Assembly: GCA_009829735.1 (NCBI GenBank) | Contig: CM020618.1 | Location: forward strand, 25,145,122 to 25,209,121 | Direction: 5' to 3' | Source of the DNA: Pyropia yezoensis | Taxonomy: Eukaryota > Rhodophyta > Bangiophyceae > Bangiales > Bangiaceae | DNA length: 64,000 bases | In this document: positions 21,069-30,875 of the stretch, piece by piece | Layout: each line of letters starts with the position of its first letter | Numbering within the stretch: position 1 is the stretch's first letter | The notes under the pieces: generated by a model | Told to the model about the DNA's origin: nothing | The model's input: only the letters and a program-made list of their open reading frames with translations | Databases searched by the model: none | Made by a program: the position numbers and the translations under genes

Positions 21069-23507
21069 TCATGAAGCCCACACGTCCCGCTGATAGCGCC
21101 CCCCCTTCTCTAGGTCGGCCATGTACGTCTCGGCCGCAGTTGCATCACATCCGCGTCCCCGCTGCACAATCGCCACCCACGCGGCGTGCACGTCGCCAGC
21201 CATGCGCGTCGCGTCCCCACAGACGTACACGTGCGCGCCGGTGCGGTCGACGAGCGCCCACAGGTCGTCGGCCACGTCCGCCATGAGGTGCTGGACGTAC
21301 ACCTTGGTGGGGCCGTCGCGGGAAAACGCGGCATGAAGGTCCAGGCGGCCCGCCGCGGCCGCCGCTCGCAGCGCCGCGCCGTATAGAAAGTCCTGGTGCT
21401 CATGTCGGCATCCAGTAAAGAGGACGTTGCGGCCGCCGCCGCCCTGCATGGCGCGCTCATCGAGAAAGCCCACGAACGGCGCCACCCCTGTGCCGGGCCC
21501 AATCATGACGATCGGCGTGGCGCCGTCGGCGGGGAGCCGAAAGTGCGCGTTGGATGTGATAAACACGCCCACCCTGTCTCCCAGCGACACACGCTCGGCC
21601 AGCTGTGCGGATGCGACCCCCTTGCGAGGTACTCCCCTTAGGATATACCGCAGGACGTCGACGGTGATGGCCACGGCGGTCGGGGACGTGGTGGGCGAGG
21701 ACGAGACTGAGTAGTAGCGAGCGTGGAGGGGGCGGAGCGCCTTAAGGAGCTCCCGCGGTGCCAGGGCCGCCGAAGGGAAGTCGGCGAGCGCGTCGAGGAC
21801 CTCCCGGTCCGACGCGTACGAGGCCAGGTCGGGGGCCGAGGCCGCCAGCGCCGCCGCCCGGGACCGCTGGGCGGGCGCGTGTGCGACGCGGGCGAGCGCA
21901 GCAAGCAGCTCTGCGCGGACCGTTTTAAGGTCCACCGCCGACGTGAGAGCCTCGCGGAGCGTCGTCGGCGCCGCTGATGCGACACTGCCACCGCCGCCGC
22001 CGCCACCGCCACCGCCGCCCCACCCTGACATACCCCCAGTGATGGGGGGCGACGCGGGCGCGCCGCCGCCCCCCGTGGCCGGCCCCACCTCCTCCCCCCC
22101 GTCCGCTGCGAGTGCAACCAGCACTCTAGACACCGTCGCCGGGTCATTATGGGGCACGATGCCCAGCGCGTCGCCGGCAGTATATGCCAGCGACGAGCCA
22201 GCCGTGTCAAACACAACCCGCACCACCTCCTTGCGGTCCCCATCGGGCACCGCAGCGGTGGGGACGGTGAGCGTGGTCTTTTCCACCACCTCCGCCATCA
22301 GCGGCGCGTTGCGACTGTAGTGGGTGGGCGCCGCCGCACCAGCCTCCCCGTCCTTCGCCTCCTCCTCGGCCGCGTAGGCGCGGACAGCATCGACGAGGTA
22401 ATCGACGCTGTCGGCGTCGCTGCCCGTATCCATTGCCGCATGATCATCGCCAACCGCGCCACCGCGGCCGCCGCCGCTGCCGCCCACTGTGACGGTCGGC
22501 AGCTGGCCGACACGGTGGAGGTCCGAGAGCGCAGTGACAGTGCGGGAAAGCCAGTCCGTGATGGACGCCCAGTCTTCCTGGTCTACATCCTGCCGCGCCG
22601 TCAGCGCCCCAGTCGCCGCCGACGCCACCGTCCCATTGCCATTCGCGGTGGGCTCGCCCGACACTGCTGCGTCCTCCTGCTCTCGCAACGCTGCTGTTAT
22701 GGCCCCGTCAAGAAGCTCCTCCATGATGATCCCACCACGGCAGAAATGAGGGTACCCGCGGTCGCCCAGCGCCAGCACCGAGTAGCGGGGGAGCTCACCC
22801 CTCCCCTTGCCCCCCCCACCACCAGCGTCCAGGCGCAGGGCGCCAACGCCATCCGCCTCGAGCGCCTCCTTCAGTTCCGTCGCCTCGGACGGCACCACCC
22901 CATCCCCAGTCGTCGACATGACAACCAGCACCACCGACTCACGGCCGAGACACACTGCCCGCCAATCGGCCATATTAACCACCCGCGGCACCAGTGGGGG
23001 CATCCCCCCCGGGGGTCCAGCGGCGGCCGCCACGGCCGCACGGAGGCCCGCCAGGCCTGACCCCACCGTCCCCCCGTCATCGCTGTTCAGGTCGTCCTCA
23101 AAAGCAGCAGCGACTGCGGCGGCTACCGCACCTCCGCCGCCGCCGCCCCTTGAAGTGGCGGTGGGGGTGGTGCCGGTAGCAAGCGCCGCCGCCACCCGCC
23201 GCGCCACGTCTTTGGAAAATCCATACTCGGTGGCATAAAGGATCAGCACCCGCGCCGCGGCGGTGCGGGGCGGCAGGTCCGCCTCGGAGGCAAACTCCCA
23301 TGTGTCCGCTACCAACTGCGCCTCCCGGGGGGAGCGGCCCGCAGCAGCTGCCGCGGCAGCCGCCGCCGCCCCCGCCGACAGTTGCGCCTTGTCACCGCCG
23401 ACGCCGCTGCCGCCGCCGCCTGGCGAGCGCTCGCCCGCCGCACGCCGCAGAAGGCGAAAGGAAAGCCATAGCAGCACCGCCAGTACGAGTGTCTGGACTA
23501 CCAGCAT
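21069..23507 (-). CDS. NADPH-cytochrome P450 reductase
   Basis: 812 residues, intronless. It moves electrons from NADPH through FAD and FMN to microsomal P450s at the ER membrane. Order of features: N-terminal membrane anchor (MLVVQTLVLAVLLWLSFRLL, residues 1-20); FMN-binding flavodoxin domain with LILYATEYGFS (about 89) and STTGDG (about 198); linking domain; FAD motif RYYSVSSSP; NADPH/ferredoxin-reductase part with GPGTGVAPF (about 670), GCRHEHQDFLYG and YVCGDATRMAGDV; C-terminus RYQRDVWAS, with the aromatic residue (W810) that stacks on FAD in this family. Low-complexity inserts lie after the anchor and between the FMN and FAD parts. The ATG at 23507 is chosen because it opens directly into the anchor; the frame continues upstream to 24365 without similarity. 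The usual family length is about 680-700, and the excess is in the inserts. Confidence 0.92.
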   Translation of the reverse strand: MLVVQTLVLAVLLWLSFRLLRRAAGERSPGGGGSGVGGDKAQLSAGAAAAAAAAAAGRSPREAQLVADTWEFASEADLPPRTAAARVLILYATEYGFSKDVARRVAAALATGTTPTATSRGGGGGGAVAAAVAAAFEDDLNSDDGGTVGSGLAGLRAAVAAAAGPPGGMPPLVPRVVNMADWRAVCLGRESVVLVVMSTTGDGVVPSEATELKEALEADGVGALRLDAGGGGGKGRGELPRYSVLALGDRGYPHFCRGGIIMEELLDGAITAALREQEDAAVSGEPTANGNGTVASAATGALTARQDVDQEDWASITDWLSRTVTALSDLHRVGQLPTVTVGGSGGGRGGAVGDDHAAMDTGSDADSVDYLVDAVRAYAAEEEAKDGEAGAAAPTHYSRNAPLMAEVVEKTTLTVPTAAVPDGDRKEVVRVVFDTAGSSLAYTAGDALGIVPHNDPATVSRVLVALAADGGEEVGPATGGGGAPASPPITGGMSGWGGGGGGGGGGGSVASAAPTTLREALTSAVDLKTVRAELLAALARVAHAPAQRSRAAALAASAPDLASYASDREVLDALADFPSAALAPRELLKALRPLHARYYSVSSSPTTSPTAVAITVDVLRYILRGVPRKGVASAQLAERVSLGDRVGVFITSNAHFRLPADGATPIVMIGPGTGVAPFVGFLDERAMQGGGGRNVLFTGCRHEHQDFLYGAALRAAAAAGRLDLHAAFSRDGPTKVYVQHLMADVADDLWALVDRTGAHVYVCGDATRMAGDVHAAWVAIVQRGRGCDATAAETYMADLEKGGRYQRDVWAS

Positions 23508-24990
23508 CTTGACCGCAGTGTGTGAGGAGGACAGGTAGTGGGGGAGGGGAGAGAAGAGAACAAGTCGCGCTGGGCAGAGCGCGAGAAGCCAGACGATGGG
23601 CGGGAGGAAACCGGGAAGACAAGCCGACGGGCAGGAAGAAAGAAGGGTGAAAAGTAAGAGAAGCAGATGGGGGGACACCAAGCGGTCAGGGGGAGATACA
23701 AAAGGGAAGGACGCCGGTGACGAGGTGCCAATCGCGACCAGGGGGGGGCAGGGGTCGGGAGAGGCAAGACCGACCCCCCGGAGGTGCACCCCCCCCCCAC
23801 CAGCACAACCGCCAGGCGACGGCCGTCGCCACAGCAACCCACGCCCCAACCTCCAAGGCCGGGCGCGAACCCCCCCCCTGCCGGTGGGCGCGGCCAACTG
23901 GCAACAGGGGGGCGGAAGTGGGTAGTGGGAGGACGGCGCAACCCACAGGCAACGCCGACCGCTGCGGCCAGGTATGTATGCCCGTGCCCCCGCGGTCTCA
24001 CAATGCGGCGGCGGAACGCGGCCGAGGGCGCAAGGAGGGAAGTAGGATGGGGAGGGGGCGGAGGAGCCAGGGGAGGAGGCGGTAGCGCCGATGATGGTGG
24101 GGTTGGGGTGGAAGGGGGGGGTCCGCAGTCCCCGACGTGTCCCCCAGTCTCTTGAGGTGACCCCCCCACATCGGGGCGGGGCTAACAACCAGGAATGGCG
24201 GCGCGATTTCTGATGTTCGATGGGGCGGCGTGCACTCTGGCCTGGCTGTGATGACGCGTACCAGCCAATAGGCGACTGGCCGTCCGCCAGACAATAGTCG
24301 GGAAGACGTATAGTCTTTCTCCGTTGCTGTGACATCCTTTCTTGGGCACGGTGTCTGGTAACCAAAGCAGGTCGACCGACCTCTACGGTGCGATCGACCC
24401 ATGCGTCAGCATTCGATCGTTGTCACCGACCAATCAGAGGGCGGAATCATGTTACAATCCTTGGGCTTACGGTCGCCACAAAGGCTGCCCAACAATGGAG
24501 AAAGACTGCCACTCCCAGCACGGTTTAACGGCGTGTACTGGCGTGTACTGCGCAATATTTCTGTACTCAGCCGTGCTGCCAGAGCGAATCTGGTGCTGCG
24601 CCACTCGAATCGGGGACCGCTTTTTCCTGGCTCCTGCTGGGTCGGTCTGAACGAACGTGGGCTACGAGCCGCCGGGCTCTCAATTCGCCCCGGGCTCGGA
24701 TCATTCTGAGGGTTCTACCGGTGCTGAGGTGGGAGGAGGGTCGAATGACTGTGAAGAAGTTACCGTCTCACAAGCTGTTTGTCACACGTCGAGCGCTGGA
24801 GGAGTCGTACAGTTGCCCGATTGTCGTCTCCCCCCCCCGTCGCGCGCCGGCGCTCGCCGACCCGCCCTCGGCGTGAACGGAGCGACTGGGGGGACTCACC
24901 ACAGCACAGTACGGGGGACCCACCAGCACCACGACGTGCGACCTTGCCCGCTCCTCGTCCCGGCCCTGGCGCAGGGCGGACGGCCGGCGC
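23508..24990. other. 5' flank of the reductase gene; unassigned
   Basis: About 1.5 kb, G/C-run-rich to about 24180, then more balanced. Open frames on both strands show no family features. No promoter elements are obvious. Confidence 0.4.
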
Positions 24991-24999
24991 GTAACCCGT

Positions 25000-25690
25000 C
25001 AGCACCGGTGGGTGGCAGCCGATCTTTCCCAACTCGCAGCAGCCGGCTGGGGGCCTTCCCTCGGGCCAGGACCGGCGGGTGGGAGCCGACCTTCCCCAAC
25101 GCGCAGCAGCCGGCTGGGGGCCCTCCCCCGGTCCAACACCCCGCAGGCTGTCCATTCGCCGATCTCCGAACTGTTGCTCGCCCTTCCTCACAGCGATGGT
25201 CGGGTCCTTCCCTCCTCTCTCGCATGCCTGTGCGGGCGGCCGTCTCCGCCCCCTCTCCCGCCGCGTGCCTCGTCTGCCTGCGTGCGCGCTGCGCAGTCCA
25301 CCCGCGTTGGCGGGCGGGTGCGCCGCTGTCCCCCTCTCTTCCACGCCGGAGCGGGCGGCCGTCTCCATCACCGCAAGAGCGCGCTCCCGCCTCCATTCTC
25401 CCACTCCCGCACCCCGGTGCGGGTGGCCGTCTCCGTCTCGGTCCCCCCTCCCGCCGTCTTTTCCCCTCTCTTGCACGCCGATACCGGCGGCCGTCTCCGC
25501 CTGGGCCCCCCCTCCCGCCGCCTTTCCCATTCTCGCACGACGATACAGGCGGCTGTCTCCGCCTCCGCCCCCCCTCCCACGGCCTTTCCCCCTAACTCGC
25601 ACGCTGGTGCCGGCGGCCGTCTCCGTCTCCGCCTTCGCTCCCGCCGCGTGCCTCGTCTTCCGGTGTGGGAACTGCGCCGTCCACCCGCCC
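25000..25690. repeat. Degenerate minisatellite-like GC-rich repeats
   Basis: Two near-copies of a 66-bp unit (about 25010 and 25076; both contain cagcagccggctgggggcc) are followed by at least six imperfect copies of a 60-110 bp unit marked by the phrase gcggccgtctccg or a close variant (about 25240, 25350, 25420, 25490, 25550, 25610). The long Pro/Arg-rich open frames across it on both strands are products of the repeats. Confidence 0.65.
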
Positions 25691-25934
25691 GCCGTTGTGA
25701 TGGTGATCGGAGTGCCCCTGGCCCCTCTGCACCCTCTCCGCTGCGTGGATGGGCGGGTCTGATGACTGTCGCGCGGCGGTCGCGGCGGGCGGCTATGTCA
25801 TCTACGCCTACTCTGCACTCCTGCCGGTGTTGTTGGGCCCCTCTTTACCCTTCCGCCCACCTTTGCTGGTGGGTGTTGCCGATGTTGCTTCTTTGTGGTG
25901 ACCAGTGGCCGCGACAAGCATCTTTAACTGCCGC

Positions 25935-28900
25935 CTACTCGTATCCACCTATGTGCACCAGTCCAGGAATTGACAACCTCATCTCCTCTACAACCCTCGT
26001 TGAGGCTCCATAAAGATCATCACGCCAATCATCATTGTCATCACTCTCTGGACTGGCTGCGTCCGTACTCCTTGGGTCCTGTCGAGGGAGGGCGAACACG
26101 TTCACATAGAAGCGTGTCTTAAGCAGCTCCTTGCCAGTAGGAGGAGCCTCGTCTGGCATGGCAGTAACGCCATGCCGTTGACTGAGGTCCTCCCAGTCGT
26201 ACTCGACAGCCAGGTACCTCACGATGTCCCCTGGTCCGACCACATATAGCGCCGCTTCACTGCCGTCTGGAGCGATATCCCACTGCAGGCGCTCGCATCC
26301 ATACTGCGTCAGGATGCAGTTCGGATCAGCAGGGGCGTCAGCAGCGCGTCGGACTACTAGCTGCTGCCGAGTGCCCGCCCTGGTCATCAGTACCAGAGCG
26401 GCTTGCCCCACCCGCATCGTTCCGTCCTTCGCGCTGTAGCGAAGCCAGTCGAAAAACGCGGATCCGTGGAAGCATGGAGACGCTCGAATGGTGTACTCCT
26501 GCCTCCCGTGCCGAAGAGACTTGTGGGCGAAGTATATACTGGACGCAGGGCGGAATGAAGCAGTGCTCTCACAGCCGAGAGCGTCGGCCAGTCCCGGCAG
26601 ACCACGATTGGCTGCCATTCTCAGCTCGGACTGCTTCTTGCTGTATCGGTGCCGCAGGCGGCGGCCCCGCTTGTTGTGTGTTGGGCGCACAGCCTCTTCC
26701 GCGGTCTTCAAATCGTGCCTGTTACGGCGACGATCGGTATTGGCCTCGGCCTTGGCCTCGTTTTCCTCCTCTTGGAGCGCCGCATGCACTTGTTCGTTCA
26801 CAATCAGCTGCTCAACAAACTGTCCTCTCCTCTTGTTGGTCGCCTTGCACGCCGCCTTCACAGCCTTATGCAGGATCTCATTGTATGCACTGTTGCCGCC
26901 AAGGACATTCCTCCGAAGGCGGAACTCGTCCAGTCGGTGCGCTGAAAGGCGATGCTGCTCGGTGGTCTGGCAAGGACCGAGAAGAGGCTGGCAGTGGTCT
27001 ACCGCCCAGGCGTGGGCCTTTCCCGCCAGTACAGCAGCCTCGCCGAGGGTAAGGCTCGGACCATCGCGGCAATGTGCAAAAAAAAGAGGTTGGTTCGAGC
27101 GACCAACTCACACACGCATTCCAGTACAGCGCGATGATCGGTGCTGGGGCCTGCCGGTCCCACGACACACGCCACTGCAAACGGTGGGAAAGGCAGGGCA
27201 CGGCGGTACTCACTGCCAGTCAGCGTGGCTTGCTCAACAAAGTACCCTGGGAATATGTGCGGGACGCGCAACCGGCGGGATGCGTACTTGAAGCGCATGT
27301 TGATTGCCCGCTCAGTATTGGTGACAGTGCCGAGCTGGACATGGCTACCGTCGTCTGCCACTCTTCGCAAATACAAGCGCACCCTGTTTGCCAGCTTCCT
27401 ATTCACACCCGTGTCCAGCATCTGTCGCATGGATATCAGCCGCGCATGGGAAGTACTGGATTGGGAGCTAGCGAGTCCACACGTCGTGAAAATAATCCCG
27501 CCGTACCACCAGTCAGTACCACAGCGGACATGGCACCAGTACTCTTGCTCACAGACAGCAGGCCACACAGATGGAGCAGAGATGCACATGCTGCATGCAT
27601 GAAGCAGCAAAAGACAACCGCAGCACATGCAAGCGGTACAGTACAACGCGAGGGGGAAACATACGTACGTGCGTACGTGTAAACGGTCAAAACCTGGGGG
27701 ACGGTATTTCGTGCGAGGGCCATTGCCAACGCCTGCCCAAGACGCCAATACTGGTACAGTACTTTTGAGACTGTGGGACTTCTCCACCTCTTCGCGTCTC
27801 GCCCGAGATCCCCAGAATGTAACCATGGTGGCGTTGTCCAGCTGGGCCTTGAAAATCTCCTCCAAATCCCGAACAGGGGCGGCCGCCCCATCCGCAGTAC
27901 ATGAGTGCTCCCGTGACACTTTGCACGGTTTACAAGGGTACAAGCAGCCCGACGCCTTCAGGCACATGATGGCGCGCTTCTCGGGCTGGTCACAGACGTG
28001 CAGCAAAGCCCGAGGGGACACTCGCACGCTGCTGCCGTCAGGCAGGTCCATGTCAACGCCTCTGTGCATAGCTTGTATTCCAGTACGGAATGTCAGGTGT
28101 AGTACGCGCTGCAGCAGCTCCGACCGCACCTCTTGCCCCGTGCGCGTCTCAAGGAACTTGGCCTTCACCTGGGGGATGTACGCAATGGTGATCCAGTTTG
28201 TAGCATATCCGCCGTTCGTACCGAATTCCGGTACTTTCGAACTTCTAGCCCCCCTGACTGGTGGCCCCGACCTTGTTGGTTTGGGACGGCTTGTGGCTCG
28301 CCCTTTGGGGGACTACTTTTGTTTTGCATTGTTTATCTGTCCTTGCTTTCGAGGATTCTTTGTATTGTTTGCCATGCTCGTAGCGATCGGCCGTCTGGCC
28401 TTCGTTTGGTCGACCAACCAGCATGATGGTTCGCCCTTACCTTCGACGAGGAGCACGCCGCCGCCGTCTGGCTGGCTTGCTCCCTATCGAACGTCCGGGC
28501 GATAAGGGACTGTAGACTTTGCCTTAACGGTGATAGCTGTCGCTTTCCGCTCTTGCGGCCGGTTGGTCCCATTTCCTCATTATTGATCAACACTTATTCC
28601 ATACAGCTCTCCTCCTTCCTGTTGACGTTAACGACGCGCACGCGCAGAGGGCAAGCCGAGACAGCACCTCTGCTTGACAAGAGTGTTGCGTCCGAGTAAA
28701 TGTGTAGAGCCAAGACGTAGGTGCCTGCCCGCATGGTTCCCAGAACGTGCGCCCTCGGCTCCGTGTTCATCTCTCCATCCCACGTACCTCGCAGGAGGGA
28801 CGGATTGGCCCCTGCCGTGCTGCTTTCCGTCCCGCCCGTGTCGGATTCTAGGGCCTCCCAGCACAGATCAGCTGGATCAGCCCGCAGCAGCTCTTCTTGA

Positions 28901-29742
28901 GCAGCGGCCAACGCATCTCGGAAGCAGACACTGTACTTGCGACCATTAATCGTCATGGTCACCTTCTTCCAGACTAAAGGGGCAATAAGAGAGCTCTTGA
29001 AGCGCCGCTCCGCAGCAACAAACCTGTTGGCCGTACGAAGCATGTCCGAGAATAGCCGCTTAGTGGCACCGGTTGCCGCCACCACCTTCTTAGTTTACAT
29101 GTACTGATTCTCGAGCCCCTTCTGCGACAGCCTATACCCATAGCTCGCAGTACATGCATTCACAAAGACGTGCCACAGCCCGTCTTTGGTCCATGGTGTG
29201 CTCCCTTTGCCACACTTCCACCCACCAGGTGGGACAGGAAACGCCGTACTGGCATGCGCTGCGTGCCCAAAGCGCTCGTACATGTCAAGAACGTTCTTAC
29301 ACAGCGCCCGCTCTTGTTCCGGGACTCGAACTGGACGCTGTCCGAGCGCCGTTCCTTCCCCAGTACTATGATCTCACTTAGTACCATCACAAGCTGTCCC
29401 ATAGGACCCATCAGCACCCATGATACCGGTACCCTCATCATCGCCAACGCAGCTACCCTCAGTGTTACTGCGCGGAGCTCTCCTCCCAACCCCTTGCCGG
29501 CGCGCGCGACCGCCTCGACGCATTCGCCGAGCATTTCCAGACGGTGGTCTTCGCCGAGCGCCGCCTCGACGAAAGGTACCTAGCGGGGCCGTACTTGCTC
29601 GCGCGAGCTCCAGGAATACCCTCAAGTCCAGCGCGACCACGTCACCAACACGCCGCCCTGACACACCACCACTCACGCTGCTCGCTGGCACCGGCTTGCC
29701 ACCGTCCTCGACCTCGTCCCCAGACTCAATGCAGATGGCAAT
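25935..29742 (-). mobile_element. Plavaka/CACTA-like transposon gene, decayed, downstream part
   Basis: A multi-exon or decayed minus-strand gene. In protein order: 29742-29374 acidic segment; 29283-29095 (WKCGKGSTPWTKDGLWHVF) ending in a stop; 29085-28594 with YSDATLLSSRGA near its end; 28233-27677 with WITIAYIPQVKAKFLETRTG, the Cys motif CLYPCKPCK and FDRLH immediately before a GTACGC donor-like site; about 27470-27090 with LTGSEYRRALPF; and about 27053-25935 with the segment LRRNVLGGNSAYNEILHKAV, followed by ACKATNKRRGQF. These blocks recall Plavaka-type transposases of the CACTA/EnSpm group, a recollection of family style and not a search. A possible intron at 28234-28604 (GTATGG...AAAG) keeps frame. 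The gene is split by element A at 29742/29743 and resumes at 43546. Terminal repeats were not found. Confidence 0.55.
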
Positions 29743-30210
29743 TGTGGCAGAAACCACTCGCGCACACAGCACCCACGTTGGGGCGGTGCACAAGAGCTGC
29801 CTCCCGTGTCGGGGGAACCGGAAGAAGTGCAAGTCGCACACACGCTATCTCTGTTGTGGGGCAATCCCCCCACGAGTAAACGAGATGATGTTGTGTGGGC
29901 CAACAGTTTCTTGGTCGGGACGGGAAAGCGAGGCCAAGCCCCGCTGTCCGGCCCCTTATCCCTCCATGGTGCTTTCAGCATCTCGCCACTGAGAATGTCC
30001 CACCCCAGCGCCTGCCCACCGGGCCACACGAAAATTCAAGACGATAAAATGCAGAAAACCCTCAATTCCATGTTGGATTTACTATGGAGCAAAGTATCGC
30101 TGACTAGGGAAATCTGAGATCAAATGCAAAGAGAGAAGCGGGTCAGACCAGCTGTCTCCCGACCCCGTGTGGCGCGCCCTGTCCCCTGCATAGGTCTCAG
30201 TTTTGCCACA
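29743..30210 (-). repeat. 3' LTR of element A
   Basis: This 468-bp copy is nearly identical to 43079-43545; the last 35 bp (the outer U3 end in element polarity) are clearly more divergent. It starts TGTGGCA and ends TGCCACA, perfect inverted tips. The adjacent purine tract on the minus strand (complement of ctccgctctcctc at 30211-30223) fits a 3' LTR. Confidence 0.92.
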
Positions 30211-30503
30211 CTCCGCTCTCCTCAGGTCCGACCGACCCGGTTGGCCCTGTGAGGGGGTAAAAGAGCGCGTGTCGCACGCGCCGGGGGCGCGACTCGCCGA
30301 CCCCCGGCACGTCACGTTGACGTGGAGGCGGTCACGTCAACCGCGCCTCTCCTCAAGCTTGCCCACTTGGCAGCTTGCACTCACCTTTGCGCGCCTTACC
30401 ACCACGCTCCCCCACTTCCGCACCAACACTTCCCCGTTCTCTTACCCTGGGCCACCCCAGCCTAGGGAGGCCCCTGTATTCCCCTGATCCAAGTCCCCTA
30501 CAA

Positions 30504-30521
30504 CTAGTGTCTATTCTACCG
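30504..30521 (+). repeat. Left CTAG target duplication plus terminal inverted repeat of the piggyBac element
   Basis: Reads ctag followed by tgtctattctaccg. The exact inverse stands at 34671-34688, followed by the retroelement sequence. Confidence 0.9.
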
Positions 30522-30524
30522 ACC

Positions 30525-30555
30525 GGATCATTTGATCCTTTTAGGATCAAATGAT
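30525..30555. repeat. Left subterminal palindrome pair of the piggyBac element
   Basis: Two copies of the 14-bp palindromic box GGATCA-NN-TGATCC (centre TT in one, AA in the other) separated by a few T residues. Two more copies lie at the right end (34627-34665). Positions just inside the terminal repeats suggest transposase-binding sites. Confidence 0.8.
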
Positions 30556-30793
30556 CCCCTTTTCCAGGGCCTGTTTTCTCGTACTTCTCTTTGTCTCCTG
30601 CTTATTCTGACACCAGAAATGGACGCAGCGACGGCTCTTTACCCTTGGGGAAGCTTGAGTGCATCCCATTCAAAGGAGAACACCACCGCAGGCGGGCTTT
30701 TCCTCGCATTTTCTTGGCGCCAAGACGGCCGACGAGGCCCGTCTGGGAGCTCGGCTTGCGGCCTCCGAGTGGCTCACGCTGGGCACAAAGGAG

Positions 30794-30803
30794 CATAAAA
30801 AGG
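30794..30803 (+). promoter_or_regulatory. TATA-like box of the transposase gene
   Basis: The sequence cataaaaagg lies about 75-80 bp upstream of the ATG at 30876, so transcription would start downstream of the in-frame ATG at 30591. This supports 30876 as the start. Confidence 0.5.
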
Positions 30804-30875
30804 GGAGCTGCTGCTGGCGACCACCGCCCCTTCCCCCAACGGCAGTCCCTTCACCATCTGCCAGCCCACTGCACC

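Noticed and set aside
23508-24365. Upstream extension of the P450 reductase frame
   Set aside because: The 286 extra residues are Pro/Arg-rich without similarity, whereas the ATG at 23507 leads directly into the membrane anchor.
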